DNA from: CAVPLM01 sp963713545
GTDB lineage: Bacteria > Actinomycetota > Thermoleophilia > RBG-16-64-13
Length of the DNA: 64,000 bases
Reading direction: 5' to 3'
Assembly: GCA_963713545.1 (NCBI GenBank)
Contig: CAVQME010000008.1
Location: 1 to 64,000 of the forward strand
Part shown: piece after piece, positions 1-8,294 of the stretch
Layout: each line of letters begins with the position of its first letter
How positions within the stretch are numbered: the stretch's first letter is position 1
Program-made: the position numbers and the translations under genes
Notes under the pieces: model-generated
What the model was told of the DNA's origin: nothing
The model's input: the letters and a program-made list of their open reading frames with translations, nothing else
Databases searched by the model: none

Positions 1-20
1 GCAACTCGGTGGCAACTCAA
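1..20 (+). repeat. Tail of tRNA-Ser/terminator repeat, cut by the window edge
   Basis: The first bases, GCAACTCGGTGGCAACTCA, match the tail segment (GGCAAACTCG type) of the dispersed repeat seen complete near 28.6 kb. The hairpin and tRNA parts would lie outside the window. The following 180 bases up to the first gene show no clear coding or RNA feature. Confidence 0.5.
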
Positions 21-204
21 GGACACCTATGTGTGCCAGACGGACGAGAAGACACCGGAGAGCAAAGTGACCTGGCCCCTTGTTCCTGTCTGTGAGATCC
101 TCTCGTAGCTGCCAAGCTCGGCCGTCGGGGCCTCTCGCTCTGCCTGGTGAATGCCCTATAGTGGACCCGCACCGATGCGCACTTGCGAACGATTGGGGGA
201 ATCC

Positions 205-1332
205 GTGACCGTCCGCAGGCCAATGGCCGTTGCGGTTGCCCTTCTCTGCAGTTGCCTTCTCGTCGTGGGAGGGTGCGGCTCGGCAGTCACCGCTGGAACC
301 ACGATCACCACCGAGACAGCCGTCAGCACCGAGACCTCACTCGCCACCGATGCCGCGCAGCTGTTCCCCGTGGTGGTCGACGGCAGGCTGGGCTTCATAA
401 ACGCGCAGGGCAAGATCGTCATCGAACCCCGGTTCGCCGATTGGCCCTATTCCCTATTCTCTGAGGGTCTCGCTCCTGTATCGGTTGGAGGGAAGTTCGG
501 CTACATCGATATGACTGGCACGATGGTCATCGAGCCGCAGTTCGAGCTTGCCGATCCCTTCTCCGATGGTATGGCAGCCGTGGTCGGCGACAATGGTCTA
601 TGGGGTTTCATCGACAAGACTGGCAGAGTCGTCATCCAGCCGCAGTTCGAGCAGCCCGCCGCGTTCTCGGAAGGTCTGTGTGCGGTGACGGTCGATGAAC
701 GGCTCAAGGGCGGTAAGCTGCAAAACGAGTACATCGACAAGACGGGCACCGTGGTGATCGGACCGTTCGAGTGGTCTACGAGCTTCTCCGAAGGGCTGGC
801 AGCAGTGGGGTTGCCGCGAAACGGTGTCGTGAAATGGGGCTATATGGATACGTCCGGGGCCTGGGTCATCGAACCGCAGTTCAATTACATTCGGGACTTC
901 TCCGACGGACTGGCGGCGGTAGGATTTCCGCATGACAACGACTCCGCCATATGGGGCTACATCGACAGGACCGGGGCCGTGGTCATCGAACCGCAGTTCG
1001 ATGGGGTCGATCCCTTCTCCGAGGGCCTGGCGGTGGTGGCATTCTTGCAGGACGATGCCGTGAGATATGGCTACATTGACAAGACGGGGACAGTGGTCAT
1101 CAAGCCGCAGTTCGAATGGGCTTCGGGGTTCTCCGAAGGGCTGGCGGCGGTGGGAACGAACTCCGGTCTGTGCGGCTATATCGACAGGACAGGCGCCTTC
1201 GTCATCCCCATGGAGATTGAGGGCCAGGGCTTCTATCCGTTCTCGGGCGGTCTCGCTCGTTTTGATCCCAAAGGCGTCATCTCACCTGCCTACCTCGATA
1301 GAACCGGCAAGGTGGTCTGGCAGGGCCGGTAG
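205..1332 (+). CDS. WG-repeat lipoprotein
   Basis: About 375 residues. From the GTG start, preceded by GGGGGA, the protein has a basic n-region, a hydrophobic core and a lipobox ending VVGGC, so it should be a membrane-anchored lipoprotein. A Thr-rich tether (TTITTETAVST) follows. The rest is about eight WG/KWG repeats of the form G-Y-I-D-x-T-G-x-x-V-I-x-P-Q-F followed by FSEGLAAV. This family forms beta-rich domains of mostly unknown function, often on surface proteins. An upstream ATG in frame at 151 is possible but would put about 18 residues before the signal peptide. The gene fills the block between two copies of the dispersed repeat. A second, frameshifted WG protein lies near 22.1-23.3 kb. 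Confidence 0.85.
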   Translation: MTVRRPMAVAVALLCSCLLVVGGCGSAVTAGTTITTETAVSTETSLATDAAQLFPVVVDGRLGFINAQGKIVIEPRFADWPYSLFSEGLAPVSVGGKFGYIDMTGTMVIEPQFELADPFSDGMAAVVGDNGLWGFIDKTGRVVIQPQFEQPAAFSEGLCAVTVDERLKGGKLQNEYIDKTGTVVIGPFEWSTSFSEGLAAVGLPRNGVVKWGYMDTSGAWVIEPQFNYIRDFSDGLAAVGFPHDNDSAIWGYIDRTGAVVIEPQFDGVDPFSEGLAVVAFLQDDAVRYGYIDKTGTVVIKPQFEWASGFSEGLAAVGTNSGLCGYIDRTGAFVIPMEIEGQGFYPFSGGLARFDPKGVISPAYLDRTGKVVWQGR

Positions 1333-1357
1333 GGTCGACGACCATTGTGGAGTCTCG

Positions 1358-1424
<67 letters not shown>

Positions 1425-1447
1425 GTTCGTTCATGTGCGAAGTACGA

Positions 1448-1476
1448 TTGTTCGGTGGGTGCAGAGGAGTTATACT
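1448..1476 (+). promoter_or_regulatory. Sigma-70-type promoter inside the duplicated unit
   Basis: TTGTTC and TATACT are separated by exactly 17 bases, about 45 bases before the small membrane protein gene. The identical site recurs at 4414-4442. The promoter sits just downstream of the tRNA fragment, so the unit brings its own expression signal. Confidence 0.6.
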
Positions 1477-1520
1477 TTTTAATAGGAAGTAAGCTCCTGC
1501 ATCTCAAGGGGGAGCGGGGA

Positions 1521-1892
1521 ATGAGGAAGGCAGCAGCGGGTCTGGGCCTGTTCGCTGGCTGGTGGGGTCTGATCTTCGCCGTCGTGGCCGCCACGGAGGC
1601 AAGAGACTTTTCAACACCAACCCCATGGTTGCCCCCGGTCGCCATCGTAATGTGCGTGGCGGGTCTTGTGGCTACGGCTCTGGCGCTAAGCCATCCACAA
1701 CCTTCCTGGATCATCATGGGGGTCGCCGGTGTGCTGCTTGTCGTGGCTACTTTGGTCTCCTATATGTCCTACTCAGATCAGTCAAATCTCTGGCGCTGGC
1801 TACTCCCCGGAGTCCTTCTCATCGCGGGATCAGCCCTTGAGTTTGCCGGTCGGACGAGCAAGGTGAAAGGCGTTGTCCAAAGCTCACCGTGA
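1521..1892 (+). CDS. Small membrane protein, copy 1
   Basis: A 123-residue protein starting at ATG after an AAGGGGGAGCGGGGA ribosome site. It has about four hydrophobic segments (GLFAGWWGLIFAVVA, PPVAIVMCVAGLVATALAL, WIIMGVAGVLLVVATLV and WLLPGVLLIAGSALEFA) and a short basic tail. I do not recognise the family. It reads from the unit's own promoter and its protein is unchanged in the second copy, while other genes of the unit have acquired frameshifts. That suggests it may be the maintained cargo. Confidence 0.65.
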   Translation: MRKAAAGLGLFAGWWGLIFAVVAATEARDFSTPTPWLPPVAIVMCVAGLVATALALSHPQPSWIIMGVAGVLLVVATLVSYMSYSDQSNLWRWLLPGVLLIAGSALEFAGRTSKVKGVVQSSP

Positions 1893-2108
1893 ACCGTAGT
1901 AGGCGCCCTATGGATTTCAGCGAACCCGCGCCAAAGGCGAAGGAGTAGCGACCGGGTCAGGGAGACAGCTGAGGCTCCTGCGGCCGTGGTCGCCACAGTG
2001 GAACTGGCTGTGGTGAGAGCCGTCGCTGCAGTATGGCTGGAGGCAGTGAGCCGGTGCTCACTAGCCCGAGGAGAGAGCTAGCCTCCCAGGATCGCGTCCA
2101 GTTCGCCG

Positions 2109-2825
2109 CTACACCTTCTCAAGGGTGATCATCATATTCTCGTCCATCCACTCAAGGATCTCGAAAGCCCCGAATTTCGCCTTCAGATTAGCTTCGAATA
2201 CCTCTATGGCCCGCTCCAGCTCGTCCGGTTCATAGAGAGAGAAGGTTGAGTAGTGCTTGTTCCTAGCCCGATGGATGAGGCAGTCAACGGTTGCTGCGCG
2301 TTGGAAGCTGAAGTAGGTGAGATCACGCACAGCTAGGCCTTGAGCGGAGCCGATAGTCCGGGTCATGTGCTCCTCATCGTACAGCCTCGTCTCCTTCTCT
2401 GTGAAATCGGGAAAGTATTGACCCCAGATTCCCCGCTCGTTCTGGTCGCGAAATCGGGTGTAGATGAACAAGAGGCCTCCGGGGCGAAGAGTCCTACCTG
2501 CTTCCCCAAAGAACCGGACCAGGTTGAAATGATGGATGGCATTGAAGGTGAGGATACAGTCGAGGCTTCCGTCGGGAAGGGGCAGCCTCTCAGCTTGGGA
2601 GTGGAGAATGTCAAACCCGGTTATGTCGAGCAAGCTCGGGTCGAGGCGAAGCTGTTCGAGCATGTCCTTGTTGCAGTCGATGAAATAGACGAACAGTCGC
2701 TCGCCCAGCCGGCGCATCAGTTCGACCATGTAGCGGCCCGTGCCACATCCCACGTCCGCCGCGGTCACGGCCGACAGGCCCGCCAGGGCACGTACCATCA
2801 GGTCGACCGGCTCAGGATCCGTCAT
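2109..2825 (-). CDS. Class I SAM-dependent methyltransferase, copy 1
   Basis: The reading frame gives 238 residues with motif I DVGCGTGRY near residue 24, an acidic FIDCNKDML motif, and ILTFNAIHHFN with LRPGGLLFIYTRF typical of UbiE/BioC-like methyltransferases. The substrate is unknown. The frame stays open upstream and encodes HFSTVSARYNELR, which resembles the usual family N-terminus (x-F-D-x-x-A-x-x-Y-N-x-L-R). The real start is therefore probably 20-30 codons earlier at a non-ATG codon that I could not fix. The copy in the second unit is frameshifted. Confidence 0.75.
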   Translation of the reverse strand: MTDPEPVDLMVRALAGLSAVTAADVGCGTGRYMVELMRRLGERLFVYFIDCNKDMLEQLRLDPSLLDITGFDILHSQAERLPLPDGSLDCILTFNAIHHFNLVRFFGEAGRTLRPGGLLFIYTRFRDQNERGIWGQYFPDFTEKETRLYDEEHMTRTIGSAQGLAVRDLTYFSFQRAATVDCLIHRARNKHYSTFSLYEPDELERAIEVFEANLKAKFGAFEILEWMDENMMITLEKV

Positions 2826-3069
2826 CCGCAGCTCGTTGTATCTGGCGGAGACGGTAGAGAAGTGGCGAGAAAGGGGGCTCTTGACAGAACGTGCCAGGGT
2901 CTCCCTCCCCTTGGTCCCTGCGCTCCAGCAGGTCCGTCTGTGAGATTCAGGCCGTCTTTGGCCACGTCGTACATCCGAGTAGCCAGGTCCGTCACACCTA
3001 GTGCGCGCTCATGTCGTCCGTGCGTGGCCCAAGGTAACACGAAAGACGTTGGGAGCGTTAGAACTAACT

Positions 3070-3345
3070 GGCAATAGCATCGGACTCTACTACGCCGCGG
3101 TGCAGACCCTCGCCGCGGCCATCGAGAGGGCCGGAGTATTCGAGCCCGGTCCGGTGAGGGACCAGGTCTTCAACGGCAGCTTCCCTGGCACCACCATGGG
3201 CGACATCAAGTACAACGACCAAGGCATCGCCGACATCCCGTTCCTCTCGTTCCAATGGGCAGCAGGCGGAGAGCGCGTGGTCCTCTACCCGACGGAAGTT
3301 GCCACCGGAAAGACGGCGGCGTTCGTCCCCTGGGATCAGAGGTAG
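3070..3345 (+). pseudogene. C-terminal remnant of a LivK-type ABC substrate-binding protein, copy 1
   Basis: About 90 residues beginning SIGLYYAAVQTLAAAIERAG and containing VRDQVFNGSFPGTTMGDIK, DQGIADIPFLSFQW and VLYPTEVATGK. This is the ending of branched-chain amino-acid type periplasmic binding proteins. The signal peptide and the first roughly 300 residues are missing and no permease or ATPase is nearby, so this is a gene fragment. The same fragment is in the second unit with a few substitutions. Confidence 0.7.
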
Positions 3346-3410
3346 AGATCGGTTCACCGCCCGCGACCTCAAGGCCTTAGGTGGCTGACAGGTTAGCGCG
3401 CTACCTAGTT

Positions 3411-3459
3411 GACAAAAGGGACCCCCGCCTCAGTCACCGAGGCGGGGGTCCCTTTTGTC
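3411..3459 (+). terminator. Strong bidirectional terminator hairpin, copy 1
   Basis: GACAAAAGGGACCCCCGCCT pairs with its complement AGGCGGGGGTCCCTTTTGTC across a short loop, with A and T runs at the base. It can end transcription in both directions between the LivK remnant and the minus-strand membrane gene. The second copy lost bases on one side of the stem. The 300 bases beyond it hold no confident gene; one frame ends ...DIEAAMALRETEM-stop and may be a decayed tail. Confidence 0.8.
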
Positions 3460-3788
3460 GGCCAATCGGCCTGGGTTGACCAATGCCGGAGGACCACCTC
3501 CGAGGACCGCTCCCCTGCCCGCGCTTGAGACCATCGCCATATAGCGGCCAAGCACGCCGGTCGCCGCGACCGCTGGGATTCCCGAAGCCGATCGCGTCAG
3601 TCCGAGTACGCAGCCGAGTACGACGCCGGGACTGCAGACATCGAAGCGGCGATGGCGCTTCGCGAGACCGAAATGTAGCAGGCCCCAGGGACGCGACCTC
3701 CCCTGGACCAGACCGACGCGAACGCTGGAACACGAGTTGAGTATTCGGGAGCTTGCTTCCGGTCAGGCCATCGTCCCAGCCGGAGACC

Positions 3789-4212
3789 TCATCTCCTGCG
3801 GCGCTTCGGAGCCACGAGACATGCGATCCCGATGACGGCCGCAAAGGCGGCTACGTAGTGCCCATAGGAGTTGTAGCCTGCGAGATTCATCACTCTGTCG
3901 GAGAGCCAGATCCTCTCCAGCGACCATTCTATGGCCACCACGAAGGTCAGGACCAGCCCCACGACAGTGAACACCCCGCCGACCCACGGGTCTCTTGCTG
4001 ACCCGGGAGAGCACGTACCATGCCAGGAGCAGGAGCGTCGCCGCCAGAACGACGAGAGCGATGGATTCCACCCACAGAGTCGACTTGGCGAGTGTGCCGC
4101 TTGCGGTCACTCCTACCTGCGTGCGCATGTGCGTCACCAGGCGCTGGAAACCGTAGGCCACCGCGAACGTGACCACCAGTCCGACGAAGGACAGTACCCT
4201 CTTGCCAGTCAT
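3789..4212 (-). pseudogene. Membrane protein gene, copy 1, frameshifted
   Basis: This corresponds to the intact 140-residue gene of the second unit. The start (AGGGGG ribosome site, ATG, MTGKRVLSFVGLVV) is kept. One extra base near 3995 (TCTTGCTGAC here, TCTTCTGAC in the other copy) breaks the frame after VLSRV, so the two C-terminal membrane segments fall out of frame. A long open frame running from here through the tRNA fragment is an artefact of this shift. Confidence 0.7.
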
Positions 4213-4323
4213 GGGTCCCCCTAGAATCGGCTCAAAGTCCTCTCGGTCTTTTCGCTTCTGTCCGTAGCATAGCAGGGTCGCCCATGGCACTCCGCTTAGA
4301 ACCGTCATTGAGCACGATCGGCC

Positions 4324-4390
<67 letters not shown>

Positions 4391-4486
4391 GTTCGTTCAT
4401 GTGCGAAGTACGATTGTTCGGTGGGTGCAGAGGAGTTATACTTTTTAATAGGAAGTAAGCTCCTGCATCTCAAGGGGGAGCGGGGA

Positions 4487-4858
4487 ATGAGGAAGGCAGC
4501 AGCGGGTCTGGGCCTGTTCGCTGGCTGGTGGGGTCTGATCTTCGCCGTCGTGGCCGCCACGGAGGCAAGGGACTTTTCAACACCAACCCCATGGTTGCCC
4601 CCGGTCGCCATCGTAATGTGCGTGGCGGGTCTTGTGGCTACGGCTCTGGCGCTAAGCCATCCACAACCTTCCTGGATCATCATGGGGGTCGCCGGTGTGC
4701 TGCTTGTCGTGGCTACTTTGGTCTCCTATATGTCCTACTCAGATCAGTCAAATCTCTGGCGCTGGCTACTCCCCGGAGTCCTTCTCATCGCGGGATCAGC
4801 CCTTGAGTTTGCCGGTCGGACGAGCAAGGTGAAAGGCGTTGTCCAAAGCTCACCGTGA
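4487..4858 (+). CDS. Small membrane protein, copy 2
   Basis: It encodes the same 123-residue four-helix membrane protein as the first unit, with the same ribosome site and a promoter copy at 4414-4442. The one nucleotide difference I noticed (AGA to AGG, both Arg) is silent. The family is not recognised. Confidence 0.65.
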   Translation: MRKAAAGLGLFAGWWGLIFAVVAATEARDFSTPTPWLPPVAIVMCVAGLVATALALSHPQPSWIIMGVAGVLLVVATLVSYMSYSDQSNLWRWLLPGVLLIAGSALEFAGRTSKVKGVVQSSP

Positions 4859-5073
4859 ACCGTAGTAGGCGCCCTATGGATTTCAGCGAACCCGCGCCAA
4901 AGGCGAAGGAGTAGCGACCGGGTCAGGGAGACAGCTGAGGCTCCTGCGGCCGTGGTCGCCACGGTGGAACTGGCTGTGGTGAGAGCCGTCGCTGCAGTAT
5001 GGCTGCAGGCAGTAGCCGGTGCTCACTAGCCCGAGGAGAGAGCTAGCCTCCCAGGATCGCGTCCAGTTCGCCG

Positions 5074-5791
5074 CTACACCTTCTCAAGGGTGATCATCAT
5101 ATTCTCGTCCGTCCACTCAAGGATCTCGAAAGCCCCGAATTTCGCCTTCAGATTAGCTTCGAATACCTCTATGGCCCGCTCCAGCTCGTCCGGTTCATAG
5201 AGAGAGAAGGTTGAGTAGTGCTTGTTCCTAGCCCGATGGATGAGGCAGTCAACGGTTGCTGCGCGTTGGAAGCTGAAGTAGGTGAGATCACGCACAGCTA
5301 GGCCTTGAGCGGAGCCGATAGTCCGGGTCATGTGCTCCTCATCGTACAGCCTCGTCTCCTTCTCTGTGAAATCGGGAAAGTATTGACCCCAGATTCCCCG
5401 CTCGTTCTGGTCGCGAAATCGGGTGTAGATGAACAAGAGGCCTCCGCGGACGAAGAGTCCTACCTGCCTCCCCAAAGAACCGGACCAGGTTGAAATGATG
5501 GATGGCATTGAAGGTGAGGATACAGTCGAGGCTTCCGTCGGGAAGGGGCAGTCTCTCGGCTTGGGAGTGGAGAATGTCAAACCCGGTTATGCCGAGCAAG
5601 CTCGGGTCGAGGCGAAGCTGTTCGAGCATGTCCTTGTTACAGTCGATGAAATAGACGAACAGTCGCTCGCCCAACCGGCGCATCAGCTCGACCATGTAGC
5701 GGCCCGTGCCACAGCCCACGTCCGCCGCGGTCACGGCCGACAGGCCCGCCAGGGCACGTACCATCAGGTCGACCGGCTCAGGATCCGTCAT
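5074..5791 (-). pseudogene. SAM methyltransferase, copy 2, frameshifted
   Basis: The N-terminal half (DVGCGTGRY through GEAGRTLRP) and the C-terminal half (GGLLFIYTRFRDQ to the end) are in different frames. Copy 1 reads CCTCCGGGGCGAAGAG and this copy CCTCCGCGGACGAAGAG near 5447, a net one-base change inside the conserved LRPGGLLF strand. Without correction no functional enzyme can be made. The change lies next to a G-rich run, so a base-calling error is also possible. Confidence 0.7.
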
Positions 5792-6035
5792 CCGCAGCTC
5801 GTTGTATCTGGCGGAGACGGTAGAGAAGTGGCGAGAAAGGGGGCTCTTGACAGAACGTGCCAGGGTCTCCCTCCCCTTGGTCCCTGCGCTCCAGCAGGTC
5901 CGTCTGTGAGATTCAGGCCGTCTTTGGCCACGTCGTACATCCGAGTAGCCAGGTCCGTCACACCTAGTGCGCGCTCATGTCGTCCGTGCGTGGCCCAAGG
6001 TAACACGAAAGACGTTGGGAGCGTTAGAACCGACT

Positions 6036-6311
6036 GGCAATAGCATCGGCCTCTACTACGCCGCGGTGCAGACCCTCGCCGCGGCCATCGAGAGGGCCGG
6101 AGTATTCGAGCCCGGTCCGGTGAGGGACCAGGTCTTCAACGGCAGCTTCCCTGGCACCACCATGGGCGACATCAAGTACAACGACCAAGGCATCGCCGAC
6201 ATCCCGTTCCTCGCGTTCCAATGGGCAGCGGGCGGAGAGCGCGTGGTCCTCTACCCGACGGAAGTTGCCACCGGAAAGACGGCGGGGTTCGTCCCCTGGG
6301 ATCAAAGGTAG
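6036..6311 (+). pseudogene. LivK-type binding protein remnant, copy 2
   Basis: Same C-terminal fragment as in unit 1, with small changes (SFQW to AFQW, AAFVPW to AGFVPW). The N-terminal domain is absent. Its retention in both units reflects the duplication and not function. Confidence 0.65.
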
Positions 6312-6376
6312 AGATCGGTTCACCGCCCGCGACCTCAAGGCCTTAGGTGGCTGACAGGTTAGCGCGCTACCTAGTT

Positions 6377-6421
6377 GACAAAAGGGACCGCCTCAGTCAC
6401 GAGGCGGGGGTCCCTTTTGTC
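6377..6421 (+). terminator. Terminator hairpin, copy 2, partly shortened
   Basis: GACAAAAGGGACC...GGTCCCTTTTGTC with stem GCCTC/GAGGC. The left arm lost about four bases compared with copy 1, leaving a bulge of Gs on the right arm; it should still fold. Confidence 0.65.
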
Positions 6422-6750
6422 GGCCAATCGGCCTGGGTTGACCAATGCCGGAGGACCACCTCCGAGGACCGCTCCCCTGCCCGCGCTTGAGACCATCGCC
6501 ATATAGCGGCCAAGCACGCCGGTCGCCGTGACCGCTGGGATTCCCGAAGCCGATCGCGTCAGTCCGAGTACGCAGCCGAGTACGACGCCGGGACTGCAGA
6601 CATCGAAGCGGCGATGGCGCTTCGCGAGACCGAAATGTAACAGGCCCCAGGGACGCGACCTCCCCTGGACCAGACCGACGCGAACGCTGGAACACGAGTT
6701 GAGTATTCGGGAGCTTGCTTCCGGTCAGGCCATCGTCCCAGCCGGAGACC

Positions 6751-7173
6751 TCATCTCCTGCGGCGCTTCGGAGCCACGAGACATGCGATCCCGATGACGG
6801 CCGCAAAGGCGGCTACATAGTGCCCATAGGAGTTGTAGCCTGCGAGATTCATCACTCTGTCGGAGAGCCAGATCCTCTCCAGCGACCATTCTATGGCCAC
6901 CACGAAGGTCAGGACCAGCCCCACGACAGTGAACACCCCGCCGACCCACGGGTCTCTTCTGACCCGGGAGAGCACGTACCATGCCAGGAGCAGGAGCGTC
7001 GCCGCCAGAACGACGAGAGCGATGGATTCCACCCACAGAGTCGACTTGGCGAGTGTGCCGCTTGCGGTCACTCCTACCTGCGTGCGCATGTGCGTCACCA
7101 GGCGCTGGAAACCGTAGGCCACCGCGAACGTGACCACCAGTCCGACGAAGGACAGTACCCTCTTGCCAGTCAT
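6751..7173 (-). CDS. Membrane protein with four predicted helices
   Basis: A 140-residue protein starting at ATG after AGGGGGACCC. The hydrophobic segments are VLSFVGLVVTFAVAYGF, ALVVLAATLLLLAWYVL, GGVFTVVGLVLTFVVAI and YVAAFAAVIGIACLVA, and it ends in a basic PKRRRR tail, suggesting a cytoplasmic C-terminus. An earlier in-frame ATG at 7269 adds 32 residues without a ribosome site and is less likely. The family is not recognised. It is the intact version of the frameshifted gene in unit 1. Confidence 0.65.
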   Translation of the reverse strand: MTGKRVLSFVGLVVTFAVAYGFQRLVTHMRTQVGVTASGTLAKSTLWVESIALVVLAATLLLLAWYVLSRVRRDPWVGGVFTVVGLVLTFVVAIEWSLERIWLSDRVMNLAGYNSYGHYVAAFAAVIGIACLVAPKRRRR

Positions 7174-7280
7174 GGGTCCCCCTAGAATCGGCTCAAAGTC
7201 CTCTCGGTCTTTTCGCTTCTGTCCGTAGCATAGCAGGGTCGCCCATGGCACTCCGCTTAGAACCGTCATTGAGCACGATC

Positions 7281-7330
7281 GGCCGGTTTTTCGCTTCTTT
7301 CAGGCGCGTTCGGGGGAATTCGGGGACAGA
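7281..7330 (+). repeat. Hairpin-tail part of the dispersed repeat (right end of tandem)
   Basis: GGCCGGTTTTTCGCTTCTTT followed by CAGGCGCGTTCGGGGGAATTCGG matches the GGCCGGGTTTTCGCGTCTTT, CGGGCGAGTTCGGGGGC segment of other copies. The tRNA part is absent here, because in this arrangement it lies at the left end of unit 1. The 100 bases that follow show no gene. Confidence 0.6.
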
Positions 7331-7429
7331 GTCGACGGCAACAAACGGGGCGAGACGGGCGAGAAGACGCTGGACAGGACTGGCCGCGGAACGCGGGCGC
7401 ACTCTGACCGAACCCAGGATGCTCGCCCG

Positions 7430-8185
7430 CTAGCCGCCCTTCGTCGCAAGCGCACCCAACAGTCTCAGGGTGGCGGATACCGTTTGGCTCTGCTGGTCTT
7501 CACGACTAATCGTGGCCGCTCCGTCCCCACGCTGTTCTCCATACCAGCCGAATTGAGCGTGGTTACCGCCCTCGACAATCACAAACTCCGTGCGCGCAGG
7601 CAGTAACGTCTTCGTACGAGAGATGTCATCCGGCGTTGTCAGGCCGTCGTTGGTAGCGGAGATCGACGTCACCCGACCCACCCAACGGGAGAGATCGTCG
7701 CCGGAAGAAGGGTAGGCGGCCCACAAGACGAGGCCGTCCACCGGCGAGCCACCCGAGGCCACGAAGGCTGCGGCCATGGCTCCCCCCAGCGAGTGGCCGC
7801 CCACGGCCCACCGCTTGATCTCTGGGAAGTCCGCGATGACATCCGCGGCCCGGTCGGAGTCCAGCACTGCCAGGTTCAGTGGCATGAGCGCTATCACGGC
7901 CAAATACCCCTGGGCGGCCAACGCACGCATGGCGGGAGCGTACGACACCGGGTCGATGCGGGCCCCCGGATAGAAGATGAAGCCTATTTTCGGCCCCGTA
8001 CCGTTCGGGCGAAAGACGATCACGTCGTCCTGGAAGACGGTCACCTGCTCGTCCGACTGCATGGCCGCAAGCGCCTCGGGCATCGGTCCCAGGGGGGTCT
8101 TCGCCCAGATCAGAAATCCGAGTGCGCCCGCCAGTATCACGACCCCGAGACCGACCAGCACCCATGCCCACCATCTGCGCCTCAT
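7430..8185 (-). CDS. Membrane-anchored alpha/beta hydrolase
   Basis: 251 residues. An N-terminal helix (about residues 8-28) should anchor the protein with the catalytic domain outside. The nucleophile elbow GGHSLGG places Ser132; likely partners are Asp180 (SATNDGL) and His209 (GGNHAQFGW). FYPGARIDPVSYAP matches the alpha/beta hydrolase_5 type group of small esterases or lipase-like enzymes; the substrate is unknown. It lies head to tail with the MMPL transporter gene, about 110 bases apart, so the two may be cotranscribed. Confidence 0.8.
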   Translation of the reverse strand: MRRRWWAWVLVGLGVVILAGALGFLIWAKTPLGPMPEALAAMQSDEQVTVFQDDVIVFRPNGTGPKIGFIFYPGARIDPVSYAPAMRALAAQGYLAVIALMPLNLAVLDSDRAADVIADFPEIKRWAVGGHSLGGAMAAAFVASGGSPVDGLVLWAAYPSSGDDLSRWVGRVTSISATNDGLTTPDDISRTKTLLPARTEFVIVEGGNHAQFGWYGEQRGDGAATISREDQQSQTVSATLRLLGALATKGG

Positions 8186-8294
8186 CTAGCCGCCTCCAGC
8201 GCGGCGGTCACTGCCGTGCCTCCGACGGAAGAGACGCCGCTGGTGCAAAGGGCGGACCTTGAGCACCCCATGACGCATGCAACCGGGTGGAGCA